Assembly (NCBI GenBank): GCA_030017815.1
Contig: JASEGX010000074.1
Location: forward strand, 1-10,751
Origin: Thermodesulfobacteriota bacterium
Lineage (GTDB): Bacteria > Desulfobacterota > QYQD01
Length of the DNA: 10,751 nucleotides
Direction: 5' to 3'
In this document: piece by piece, positions 1-6,561 of the stretch
Layout: each line of letters begins with the position of its first letter
How positions within the stretch are numbered: the first letter of the stretch is position 1
The notes under the pieces: generated by a model
The model's database searches: none
Told to the model about the DNA's origin: nothing
Seen by the model: only the letters and a program-made list of their open reading frames with translations
Position numbers and translations under genes: made by a program

Positions 1-1
1 T

Positions 2-208
2 ATGGGGCTTCTCATTTTCGAATGTCCGGAAGTGGTTGACGTCGTAGAGGAAGGCGATACCATGGAGATAGATGCGGCTTCGGGTAAAATCTCTATTGTG
101 GGAAAGGGGCTTTCATTTGCGGCCCAGCCTATTCCTCCCTTTATGCAGGAATTGCTGAGAGATGGCGGCCTCATTCCGCATATTATGAAGAAGGTGAAAA
201 AGGCTTAA
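2..208 (+). CDS. leuD: 3-isopropylmalate dehydratase small subunit, C-terminal end only
   Basis: This is the last 68 residues of a LeuD-type swivel-domain protein; the gene starts before the window. LeuD pairs with LeuC to isomerise 2-isopropylmalate to 3-isopropylmalate in the cytoplasm, the second step of leucine synthesis. The visible part has the family's C-terminal pattern: a GLLIFECPE strand, an EEGD turn, a hydrophobic strand beginning KISIVGKG, then PIPPFMQELLRDGGLIPHI and a basic tail. The methionine at base 2 is almost certainly internal, because complete LeuD proteins of this short type have about 160 residues. leuB follows 88 bp downstream, which supports leuD over the related aconitase or homoaconitase small subunits. 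The catalytic loop and the rest of the protein lie outside the window and cannot be checked. Confidence 0.9.
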   Translation: MGLLIFECPEVVDVVEEGDTMEIDAASGKISIVGKGLSFAAQPIPPFMQELLRDGGLIPHIMKKVKKA

Positions 209-272
209 TTTTTCACCGCAGAGCACGCCGAGAACGCAGAGAAAAGTTTTTAAAGTACCTTCTGCGGCAAAA
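209..272. repeat. CACCGCAGAG-family intergenic repeat, copy 1
   Basis: A 64-bp element begins at the base after the leuD stop and ends just before the leuB ribosome-binding site. Its left arm is TTTTC followed by three degenerate 9-bp units (ACCGCAGAG, CACGCCGAG, AACGCAGAG) and a short A-run. The right arm keeps only one inverted unit, TCTGCGGCAAAA at 261-272. The outer ends pair with one indel and one mismatch. Related copies lie at 4743-4875, 6439-6561 and 9182-9254. It has no coding capacity. Whether it affects leuD-leuB co-expression cannot be told from sequence. Confidence 0.75.
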
Positions 273-296
273 TCAAAAGGGAGATAAATATACATT

Positions 297-1364
297 ATGG
301 GAACCAGAAACTATAACATTGCAGTTATTCCGGGGGATGGCACCGGTCCCGAGGTTATTGCCCAGGGGATCAAGGTCCTTAAGGCGGCTGGAGACTTATA
401 TGGCATAACGTTCCATTTTACGGAGTTTGATTTTGGTGGAGAACGTTACCTTCGTACAGGCGAGACCCTCCCGGATACGGCTATTGAGGAGTTAAAAGGC
501 TTTCAGGCCATCTATCTTGGCGCTATCGGGCACCCGGAGGTCAAGCCCGGCATCCTGGAAAAGGGCATTCTGCTTAAGCTGCGTTTTGCCCTTGATCAGT
601 ACATAAACCTTCGGCCGGTTATTCTCTATCCGGGGGTGGATACGCCTCTTAAGAATAAAAGACCGGAGGATATTGATTTCGTCGTGGTGCGCGAAAACAC
701 GGAAGGGCTTTATGCCGGCGCCGGTGGGGTGTTAAGAAAAGGGACACCGGATGAGGTGGCCGTACAGGAGTCCATAAATACCAGGAAGGGCGTAGAACGC
801 TGCATCCGCTTTGCCTTTGACTCTTGCCGGCGTCGCAACAAGCGCCGCAAGTTGACCCTGTGCGGTAAGACAAACGTGCTTACTTTTGCCTTCGATTTAT
901 GGGAGCGGACCTTCCATGAGGTAGCTAAAGAATATCCGGATATCCAGACGGATTACGCCCATGTAGATGCTATCTGTATGTGGATGGTCAAGAACCCGGA
1001 ATGGTTTGATGTAATTGTAACTGATAATATGTTTGGTGATATAATTACTGATCTGGGGGCTATGATCCAGGGCGGTATGGGGATTGCCGCAGGCGGGAAC
1101 ATAAATCCCGGCGGAGTATCCATGTTTGAGCCTATTGGCGGGTCAGCGCCCAAATATACCGGGAAGAATGTCATTAATCCTTTAGCGGCTATAGCGGCCG
1201 GGCAGATGATGGTGGATAATATGGGCGAAGAGAAGGCGGCGCAAGCTATAGAAATTGGCATTAAGGAGATTGTGACAAGGCTGAAGAGCCTGGCTGCCGG
1301 CAAGATGGGTTATACTACTACCGAGGTGGGCGATCTGGTTGTGTCGGCCTTGCCGAAGCCGTAA
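297..1364 (+). CDS. leuB: 3-isopropylmalate dehydrogenase (LeuB, actinobacterial/delta type)
   Basis: LeuB oxidatively decarboxylates 3-isopropylmalate to 2-oxoisocaproate, the third step of leucine synthesis. The 355 residues match the usual length. Motifs in order are VIPGDGTGPEV (11-20), the substrate loop LLKLRFALDQYINLRP (92-107) with Arg96 and Arg106, VVVRENTEGLYAG (129-141) with Arg132 and Tyr139, Lys191, Asp224, and TDNMFGDIITDL (242-253) with metal ligands Asp248 and Asp252. The layout resembles the Streptomyces-type LeuB more than the E. coli type. The nucleotide loop at 279-290 reads PIGGSAPKYTGK where most relatives have PVHGSAPDIAGK. The Asp-Ile to Lys-Tyr change is discussed as a finding, because it resembles NADP-dependent isocitrate dehydrogenase. 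ATG is preceded by AAGGGAG at 277-283. The leuD context favours isopropylmalate over tartrate or isocitrate as substrate. Confidence 0.93.
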   Translation: MGTRNYNIAVIPGDGTGPEVIAQGIKVLKAAGDLYGITFHFTEFDFGGERYLRTGETLPDTAIEELKGFQAIYLGAIGHPEVKPGILEKGILLKLRFALDQYINLRPVILYPGVDTPLKNKRPEDIDFVVVRENTEGLYAGAGGVLRKGTPDEVAVQESINTRKGVERCIRFAFDSCRRRNKRRKLTLCGKTNVLTFAFDLWERTFHEVAKEYPDIQTDYAHVDAICMWMVKNPEWFDVIVTDNMFGDIITDLGAMIQGGMGIAAGGNINPGGVSMFEPIGGSAPKYTGKNVINPLAAIAAGQMMVDNMGEEKAAQAIEIGIKEIVTRLKSLAAGKMGYTTTEVGDLVVSALPKP

Positions 1365-1367
1365 AAA

Positions 1368-1508
1368 AGCTGATGGCTGATGTTAACCGTTCACCGTTAT
1401 CAGTTCACCGTTGTCCGTAAGAACCTGAAAAGCGCGAAAAACTTTTTTTCGGTGAACGGCGAACGGTGAACGGCGAACGGTTACATGGCTGGATCGCTGA
1501 TCGCTTAG
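1368..1508. repeat. Periodic inverted repeat, 7-bp units (CGGTGAA), between leuB and asd
   Basis: The 169-bp leuB-asd gap is mostly repeat. The core has two inverted arms. The left arm (1385-1417) is AACCG followed by four 7-bp units: TTCACCG, TTATCAG, TTCACCG, TTGTCCG. The right arm (1450-1482) is four units alternating CGGTGAA and CGGCGAA, closed by CGGTT. The arms can pair over about 33 bp with mismatches around a 32-nt loop. Outside them lie units of a second 7-bp family: AGCTGAT, GGCTGAT at 1368-1381 and CGCTGAT, CGCTTAG at 1495-1508. That family recurs beside the cytochrome stop at 9375-9402. A hairpin here could attenuate or separate leuB and asd messages; that is inference. Confidence 0.75.
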
Positions 1509-1533
1509 AATTATTACAAAAGGAGTAACTACC

Positions 1534-2559
1534 ATGGGCAAAAAGGCTAAATACAACGTAGCGGTGGCCGGGGCCACCGGAGCGGTTGGTCAGTGCATGA
1601 TTAAGGTCTTGGAGGAGAGAAAATTCCCGGTGGACGAAATTCATCTCCTGGCTTCGGAACGGTCCGCGGGTAAAGAGTTGTCTTTTCGGGGGCATAAGGT
1701 ACCGGTGGCCCGGTTAACCAGGGATTCCTTTAAAGGTATAGATATTGCCCTCTTTTCCGCAGGGGCGGCACGGAGTTTAGAATTTGCCCCGGCGGCTGCG
1801 GCATCCGGGGCGGTAGTGGTGGATAACTCAAGCGCCTTTCGCATGGACCCGGACGTTCCTCTGGTGGTACCGGAAGTCAATCCGGGTGATGTCGGTCTGT
1901 ACATGAAAAAAGGCATTATTGCCAATCCTAACTGTTCGACTATCCAGATGGTAGTGGCCCTGAAGCCAATCCATGATGTGGCCGGGATTAAACGTATCGT
2001 AGTGTCAACCTACCAGGCGGTATCCGGGACCGGGCAGAAGGCTATTACGGAGCTGGAGGAACAGGTGCGTGCCTATGTAGCCGGAAAGGAAATGCCCCGG
2101 TCAGTATATCCGCACCAGATCGCCTTTAACTGTCTTCCGCATATCGACTCTTTCCTGCCCAATGGCTATACCAAAGAAGAGATGAAGATGGTTAACGAGA
2201 CCAGAAAGATCATAGGTGATGATTCCATCCGGGTGACGGCCACTACAGTCCGCGTGCCTGTCTTCTGGGGACATTCAGAGTCTGTAAATATCGAGACGGA
2301 AAAAAAGATCACGGCGGACAACCTCAAAGAGCTTCTGAAAAAAGCTCCCGGTGTAGTAGTAGTTGACGATCCTGCCCAAAATCTGTATCCTTTAGCTATA
2401 TATGCGGCCGGGCGTGACGAGACCTTTATAGGCCGGATTCGCGAGGATGAGTCGATTGCAAACGGAATTAATATGTGGATTGTCGCTGATAACATCCGTA
2501 AAGGGGCGGCTACAAACGCAGTGCAGATAGCGGAGATATTGATTGAAAGATATTTGTAG
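1534..2559 (+). CDS. asd: Aspartate-semialdehyde dehydrogenase
   Basis: Asd reduces aspartyl-4-phosphate to aspartate semialdehyde with NADPH. This is the branch-point step toward lysine and diaminopimelate, threonine, methionine and isoleucine. The 341 residues fit the family. The N-terminal Rossmann motif GATGAVG is at 13-19, and the DNSSAFRM segment at 97-104. The acylated catalytic cysteine is Cys134 in NPNCSTIQ, and the TYQAVSGTG loop is at 159-167. The catalytic histidine is probably His247 in RVPVFWGHSES, with substrate-binding Arg240 just before it. ATG at 1534 follows a strong AAAAGGAG (1518-1525) with 8-nt spacing. The stop codon lies inside the ribosome-binding site of the next gene, so translation of the two is probably coupled. 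No key residue appears to be missing. Confidence 0.96.
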   Translation: MGKKAKYNVAVAGATGAVGQCMIKVLEERKFPVDEIHLLASERSAGKELSFRGHKVPVARLTRDSFKGIDIALFSAGAARSLEFAPAAAASGAVVVDNSSAFRMDPDVPLVVPEVNPGDVGLYMKKGIIANPNCSTIQMVVALKPIHDVAGIKRIVVSTYQAVSGTGQKAITELEEQVRAYVAGKEMPRSVYPHQIAFNCLPHIDSFLPNGYTKEEMKMVNETRKIIGDDSIRVTATTVRVPVFWGHSESVNIETEKKITADNLKELLKKAPGVVVVDDPAQNLYPLAIYAAGRDETFIGRIREDESIANGINMWIVADNIRKGAATNAVQIAEILIERYL

Positions 2560-2566
2560 GAGGAGG
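2558..2566 (+). promoter_or_regulatory. Strong ribosome-binding site overlapping the asd stop codon
   Basis: AGGAGGAGG lies 7 nt before the aldolase ATG at 2574, and its first two bases are the end of the asd TAG stop. This is the strongest Shine-Dalgarno match in the window. It fixes the aldolase start and suggests that ribosomes finishing asd can reload directly on the next gene. Confidence 0.85.
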
Positions 2567-2573
2567 CATAGTT

Positions 2574-3659
2574 ATGACACTCCCGGTTACGGACAAAGTT
2601 TTGGCCCAAAGGCCATCTTATGTGGTCGAGAGGCTGGGCAGGGGAAGCAAGGTATGCCTGTTAAATTCTAAGGACATCTTAAGGGCGCTTAAAGATAATA
2701 AGGTCATTGTCATGGCCTGTAACACGCGCATCAAACACGTCATCCCCGGGATCATGCGGGCGGCGGCAGAGTTGGACGCTGTGGTGGGTTTTGAGCTGGC
2801 CAAGAGCGAGGGCCATATAGACGGCGGTTATACCGGTCAGGACCCTGAGACCTATTTTGCTACGGTTACCGGCTATGCAGAAGAGAGAAATTTTACCCGG
2901 CCTTTTTTCATCCATGGCGACCATATCACCGTCAAGAATACCTCAGATAAAGAGATCGAATCGGCCCGTCAGCTCATTGCCGCAGAACTGGCCGCCGGAT
3001 ACACCTCATTTGCTATTGACGCCTCTTTTAATGAATTGCCGGATAACATACGTATTACTACCGGGCTGGCCCAGCCCATTATTGAACGTGGTATTGGCCT
3101 TGAGGTGGAGGTAGGAGAGATAAAGTCTGCCGGCCAGGAGGCCATGTTGACCACGGTAGAGGAGGCCGTAGCCTTTATTTCCGGCCTTAAGGCCAATGGT
3201 GTGCGCCCGGATATGCTGGCTATTAACAATGGCTCCAAGCATGGTAATTATCTGGAAGGAGAGAAGATATTTATCGATCTGGAACGGACCGGGCAGATCT
3301 ACGAGGCCATTAAGGGGGATGGGGTAGTGATTGCCCAGCATGGGATTACCGGTACTCCGCTACACCTGATGGGCTGTTTTACTGATTATGGTATCCGCAA
3401 GGGTAACGTCGGCACCCAGTGGCAGAATGTCGCCCATAAAGGACTGCCCGCCGATCTAATGGAGGAAATGATGGCCTGGGCCAGGGAGAACAACAAAGAT
3501 ATAAAGATGGCCACCAAGCCCTTCAAACAGAAAATAGACAACATCCCGCTGGAAAACAGGAAGAGGATCGAGGACATGGCCTACGAAGAGGCCAAAGAGC
3601 TTATAACCGCATTCCGGGCGGTAGGTACGGCCTCCATAGTTATAGAAGGGCTTTCATAA
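2574..3659 (+). CDS. Divergent class II (zinc) aldolase, fructose/tagatose-bisphosphate aldolase family
   Basis: This 361-residue cytoplasmic protein has the fold signatures of class II aldolases, which use Zn2+ to cleave or form ketose phosphates. Visible in order are HGDH (114-117), giving the likely catalytic Asp116 and Zn ligand His117; the GYTSFAIDASFNELPDNI helix (142-159), equivalent to the family's IDGSH...ENI; a GLEVEVGEI strand (175-183); NNGSKHGNYLEG (218-229) with Zn ligand His223; and AQHGITGTP (254-262) with Zn ligand His256. All three zinc histidines are therefore present. The phosphate-site motifs deviate: HGITG replaces HGGSG, and NVGT (278-281) replaces the NxDT of fructose-bisphosphate aldolases. 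About 40 residues precede the usual first strand. The true substrate is uncertain. It follows asd by 14 bp and precedes rsmD by 9 bp, so it is probably in the same operon. Confidence 0.8.
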   Translation: MTLPVTDKVLAQRPSYVVERLGRGSKVCLLNSKDILRALKDNKVIVMACNTRIKHVIPGIMRAAAELDAVVGFELAKSEGHIDGGYTGQDPETYFATVTGYAEERNFTRPFFIHGDHITVKNTSDKEIESARQLIAAELAAGYTSFAIDASFNELPDNIRITTGLAQPIIERGIGLEVEVGEIKSAGQEAMLTTVEEAVAFISGLKANGVRPDMLAINNGSKHGNYLEGEKIFIDLERTGQIYEAIKGDGVVIAQHGITGTPLHLMGCFTDYGIRKGNVGTQWQNVAHKGLPADLMEEMMAWARENNKDIKMATKPFKQKIDNIPLENRKRIEDMAYEEAKELITAFRAVGTASIVIEGLS

Positions 3660-3668
3660 GAGGCAGCG

Positions 3669-4241
3669 TTGCGCGTAATTGCCGGCATGGCCAAAGGGCG
3701 AAAGCTTGTACCTATAAAAGGAAAAGGGATCCGGCCTACCAGCGACAAGATTCGGCAGGCTATTTTTAATATCCTGAACCTGGACTGGGATGGAGCCAGG
3801 GTACTGGACCTTTTTGCCGGTACGGGCGCCCTGGGTATTGAGGCCCTGAGCCGCGGGGCATCGGAAGCGGTTTTTATTGACCACCATCCTTACGCCATTG
3901 AGACCATCAAAAAGAATCTCTCGCTCTGCGGTTTCCCGGAAAGAGGGAGGGTCTTTAAGAATAATCCTTTACATGGGCTAAGTTTTCTGGAAAAGTCCGG
4001 ACTCCTTTTTGATGTAATCTTTATGGACCCTCCTTACGGCCAGGGCATGGCCCGGAAGACGCTGGAGTTGCTGGCCCAGGGTAATTTAATGAAACCGGAT
4101 GGAGTAGTGGTGGTGGAATGCGATAAGGCAGAGGCTTTATCTTTCCCTGCCGGTTTTAAGATACAGGATGAAAAAAGAGTTTATGGCCGAACCACAGTCT
4201 ATTTTTTTGAGAAAGAAGGACGGGAGGAAGCAGGTGGGTAA
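3669..4241 (+). CDS. rsmD: 16S rRNA (guanine(966)-N2)-methyltransferase
   Basis: RsmD transfers a methyl group from S-adenosylmethionine to N2 of G966 in 16S rRNA. The 190 residues match the family length. The N-terminus reads MRVIAG..KGRKL and then GIRPTSDKIRQAIFNIL (20-36), the RsmD hallmark. The SAM-binding motif I is VLDLFAGTGALGIEALSRGA (45-64). The catalytic tetrapeptide of N6/N2 amino-methyltransferases is DPPY at 120-123. Translation starts at TTG, with a weak AGAGG (3659-3663) 5 nt upstream. No ATG alternative exists nearby, and the family N-terminus RVIAG begins immediately, so TTG is the best choice. rsmD next to coaD is a very common bacterial gene pair. The 3' end overlaps the coaD start by 8 nt. 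Confidence 0.95.
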   Translation: MRVIAGMAKGRKLVPIKGKGIRPTSDKIRQAIFNILNLDWDGARVLDLFAGTGALGIEALSRGASEAVFIDHHPYAIETIKKNLSLCGFPERGRVFKNNPLHGLSFLEKSGLLFDVIFMDPPYGQGMARKTLELLAQGNLMKPDGVVVVECDKAEALSFPAGFKIQDEKRVYGRTTVYFFEKEGREEAGG

Positions 4242-4740
4242 GCGGAGAATCGTGGGAGAGGTCGTCGCCGTCTATCCCGGGGCGTTTGACCCTATAACAA
4301 ATGGTCACATTGATATAGTCAACCGGGCGCTCAATATGTTTGACCGGGTTATTATTGCCGTGGCCGTGAACCCGGCTAAAAGGCCTCTCTTTACAATTGA
4401 GGAACGTGTGGAGATGATCCGGGAGACTATTAATGAAAATCCACGGATAGAGATCGATACCTTTACCGGTCTTCTCGTGGATTATGTAGCCAACTGTCAG
4501 GCCAACGTTATTGTGCGCGGGCTGCGGGCTGTTTCGGATTTTGATTATGAATTTCAGATGGCCCTGATGAACCGTCGGCTCAACCGTAATATTGAGACTG
4601 TCTTTCTCATGACCGGGTTCCGCTGGATATTTATCAGCTCCACCTTGATCAGGGAAGTAGCCAGCTTGGGGGGGTCAGTAGAAGGGTTGGTCCCGGATGT
4701 GGCTTGCCGCCGGTTGAAAGAAAAATTTAAAATATCCTAA
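4234..4740 (+). CDS. coaD: Phosphopantetheine adenylyltransferase
   Basis: CoaD transfers AMP from ATP to 4'-phosphopantetheine, giving dephospho-CoA, the fourth of five steps of coenzyme A synthesis. The nucleotidyltransferase motif AVYPGAFDPITNGH (12-25 from the chosen start) carries the T/HxGH signature. Further family motifs are VNPAKRPLFTIEERVEMI, VRGLRAVSDFDYEFQMALMNRRL, and the C-terminal ISSTLIREVASLGGSVEGLVP. I chose GTG at 4234, giving 168 residues, because GGAGG at 4223-4227 sits 6 nt upstream. The family is usually about 160 residues. GTG at 4252 would give 162 residues and is possible but has a poorer site. An upstream in-frame ATG at 4168 would add 22 residues inside rsmD and lacks family support. 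The gene ends 2 nt before a 133-bp palindromic repeat. Confidence 0.95.
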   Translation: MGKRRIVGEVVAVYPGAFDPITNGHIDIVNRALNMFDRVIIAVAVNPAKRPLFTIEERVEMIRETINENPRIEIDTFTGLLVDYVANCQANVIVRGLRAVSDFDYEFQMALMNRRLNRNIETVFLMTGFRWIFISSTLIREVASLGGSVEGLVPDVACRRLKEKFKIS

Positions 4741-4742
4741 TG

Positions 4743-4875
4743 GACGGCTTCGTAAAAAAGCCTTTTCACCGCTGAGCACGCAGAGTCCGCAGAGAAAAAC
4801 TGTAAACCATTCAATATGTTATCTCAGCGTTCTTGGCGACCTCTGCGGTAAAATTTTACTTTTTACGAAGCCGTC
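4743..4875. repeat. 133-bp palindromic CACCGCAGAG-family repeat, copy 2; possible bidirectional terminator
   Basis: This element fills the gap between convergent coaD and rng. The outer ends are a perfect 16-bp inverted repeat, GACGGCTTCGTAAAAA at 4743-4758 and its complement at 4860-4875. Inside are inverted arms of 9-bp units: ACCGCTGAG, CACGCAGAG, TCCGCAGAG on the left, and CTCAGCGTT, CTTGGCGAC, CTCTGCGGT on the right (4823-4849). The right end overlaps the rng stop codon (TGA on the minus strand, 4874-4876). In either transcript it can fold into a long imperfect hairpin with A/T runs near the stem, so it may terminate both genes. Termination is inferred, not shown. Confidence 0.8.
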
Positions 4876-6400
4876 AATTATAGGATATCTTGTATTGTTC
4901 CAGATGCAGGTCTGAGTGGGATTGAATAGTAATTTGCTTATTTATTTTCCGCTCAAGAAGTTCGACCTGTCTCGCTTCTTCGTTTAGAAACATCTCACTT
5001 ATATCCGGATGAACGGAGATAGTGACACCCGGAGCTATTACATCAGCGGAGTCTCTTTCAATCTTTCTGAATATCTCATAACAGATAGTTCGTCTTGATT
5101 TCAGAAATCCCTCGCCGTCACAGTAGAAGCAAGGTTCACAGAGAAGACGGCCCAGACTTTCCCGTGTCCTTTTACGTGTCATTTCAATCAATCCTAACTC
5201 GGACATTTTCAATATAGTGGTCTTGCTTTTGTCTTTGCGGAGGGCTTCACGCAGGGCATTAAAAACCTCTTCACGATGCTTTTCCCTTTTCATATCAATA
5301 AAATCGATGATGATTAAGCCCCCTATATTGCGCAGTCGCAGTTGATAGGCGCTTTCCTTTACTGCCTCCAGATTGGTTTTGAGGATGGTTTCTTCCAGAT
5401 CTCTTTTCCCCACAAAACGTCCGGTGTTAACGTCGATAGCCGTCAGGGCCTCCGTCATTTCGATTACTATATAACCGCCGGATTTCAGCCAGACCTTTTT
5501 TTCCAGCGCCCTGGCCATTTCCACTTCAATACCATAGGCATCGAAGATGGGCGTGATGTTTGTATAAAGCTCTACAGCGGGTTTCAGATGGGAAGCGAAA
5601 GTTTCCATGAAATTAAGTATTCTCTGGCACTCTTCCGGTGAATCAATAATCAAGCGATCTACTTCCTTTGCGAAGAGATCACGCGCGGCCCTCAGGGTAA
5701 TATCCAGGTCTTCGTATATGAGCGAGGGAACCGGTGCGGAAGCAGCCTTTTTCTGAAGATTACCCCATATTTTAACTAGAAAATCCATTTCTACCTGTAT
5801 CTTGGCGACATCCACACCGTCGCTGGCTGTACGGGCTATAAACCCGACCCCGGCCGGCTTAACGGCCTCAATAAGATCATTGAGGCGTCTTCGTTCCCCC
5901 TCGTCTTCGATACGCCGGGACACGCCGACATGCTCGGTCATGGGCATGAGCACTAAATTACGGCCGGCCAGGGTAATGTAGGAAGTCAGCCGGGCCCCTT
6001 TGGTCCCTAAAGGCTCTTTGGACGCCTGAACTATTATATCCTGACCTTCATGCAAGAGGTCGTCGATGTTCCATGAGGCTGATGGGTAATATTCTGTATC
6101 TTTTTCCGGTTTTTCTCCCGCCGTCTCACTTTCTGTATCCGCAGAAAGCATCATCAATTCATAGTCGGTTACCTGATTATAGATATCGGCCGCATGGATA
6201 AAAGCCGTCCGCTCCAGTCCTATATCCACAAAGGCAGCCTGCATTCCCGGTAAGACACGGGTGACCAGGCCTTTATATATGTTGCCGATAATACTTTTTT
6301 CCAGGCTGCGTTCTACATAGAATTCGACAACAGAGCCCCCTTCCAATAGGGCTACGCGGGTTTCATAGGGTGAAGCATTTATAATGAGTTCTGCAGGCAT
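4874..6400 (-). CDS. rng: Ribonuclease G (RNase E/G family)
   Basis: This cytoplasmic endoribonuclease cleaves single-stranded A/U-rich RNA and takes part in 16S rRNA 5'-end maturation and mRNA decay. Its 508 residues make it RNase G-like; RNase E has a long C-terminal scaffold that is absent here. Residues 37-72 (IGNIYKGLVTRVLPGMQAAFVDIG...AFIHAAD) begin the S1 domain. An acidic insertion follows at about 85-112 before the S1 domain resumes. The DNase I-like catalytic part has AIDVNTGR (321-328, Asp323) and GLIIIDFIDM (361-370, Asp366). The 43-residue spacing equals that of catalytic Asp303 and Asp346 in E. coli RNase E. A Zn-link cysteine cluster CEPCFYC is at 421-427. ATG follows GGAAGGAAA (6407-6415 on the + strand) with about 8-nt spacing. 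Its neighbour on the same strand is the radical SAM/DUF2344 gene, a conserved association. Confidence 0.95.
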   Translation of the reverse strand: MPAELIINASPYETRVALLEGGSVVEFYVERSLEKSIIGNIYKGLVTRVLPGMQAAFVDIGLERTAFIHAADIYNQVTDYELMMLSADTESETAGEKPEKDTEYYPSASWNIDDLLHEGQDIIVQASKEPLGTKGARLTSYITLAGRNLVLMPMTEHVGVSRRIEDEGERRRLNDLIEAVKPAGVGFIARTASDGVDVAKIQVEMDFLVKIWGNLQKKAASAPVPSLIYEDLDITLRAARDLFAKEVDRLIIDSPEECQRILNFMETFASHLKPAVELYTNITPIFDAYGIEVEMARALEKKVWLKSGGYIVIEMTEALTAIDVNTGRFVGKRDLEETILKTNLEAVKESAYQLRLRNIGGLIIIDFIDMKREKHREEVFNALREALRKDKSKTTILKMSELGLIEMTRKRTRESLGRLLCEPCFYCDGEGFLKSRRTICYEIFRKIERDSADVIAPGVTISVHPDISEMFLNEEARQVELLERKINKQITIQSHSDLHLEQYKISYN

Positions 6401-6438
6401 AAAGAATTTCCTTCCATTTCTGGGAGTATTATCAAAAA

Positions 6439-6561
6439 TTTTACCGCAAAGAACGCGGAGATCGCAAAGAATTTATTGAAAAACAAGATGTTAGATAATT
6501 TTCTGTTCCCTCCCTCTCTGCGCTCTCTGCGTGCTCAGCGGTGAAAAGGCTTTTTTACGAA
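6439..6561. repeat. CACCGCAGAG-family repeat, copy 3, running into the radical SAM gene end
   Basis: The left arm is TTTT plus 9-bp units ACCGCAAAG, AACGCGGAG, ATCGCAAAG (6443-6469). The right arm is CTCTGCGCT, CTCTGCGTG, CTCAGCGGT (6516-6542) followed by GAAAAGGC and a T-run to 6561. Bases 6525-6561 are a perfect 37-nt reverse complement of 4749-4785 in copy 2. The element fills the gap between the radical SAM gene and rng. Its right end encodes the last residues and the stop codon (6535-6537) of the radical SAM protein. Confidence 0.8.

Noticed and set aside
113..295. Minus-strand open frame over the leuD end and the first repeat
   Set aside because: Half of it is repeat DNA and half is antisense to leuD. 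There is no sign of coding.
953..1303. 116-residue minus-strand open frame inside leuB
   Set aside because: It is antisense to a strongly supported gene, has no recognisable motif, and reflects codon bias of the real frame.
4168..4233. Upstream ATG start for coaD at 4168
   Set aside because: It would add 22 residues (MKKEFMAEPQ...) lying wholly inside rsmD, without a ribosome-binding site and without family support.
4743..4875. Insertion sequence
   Set aside because: It has inverted ends but is only 133 bp, encodes nothing, and shows no clear target-site duplication. At most it is a non-autonomous element.
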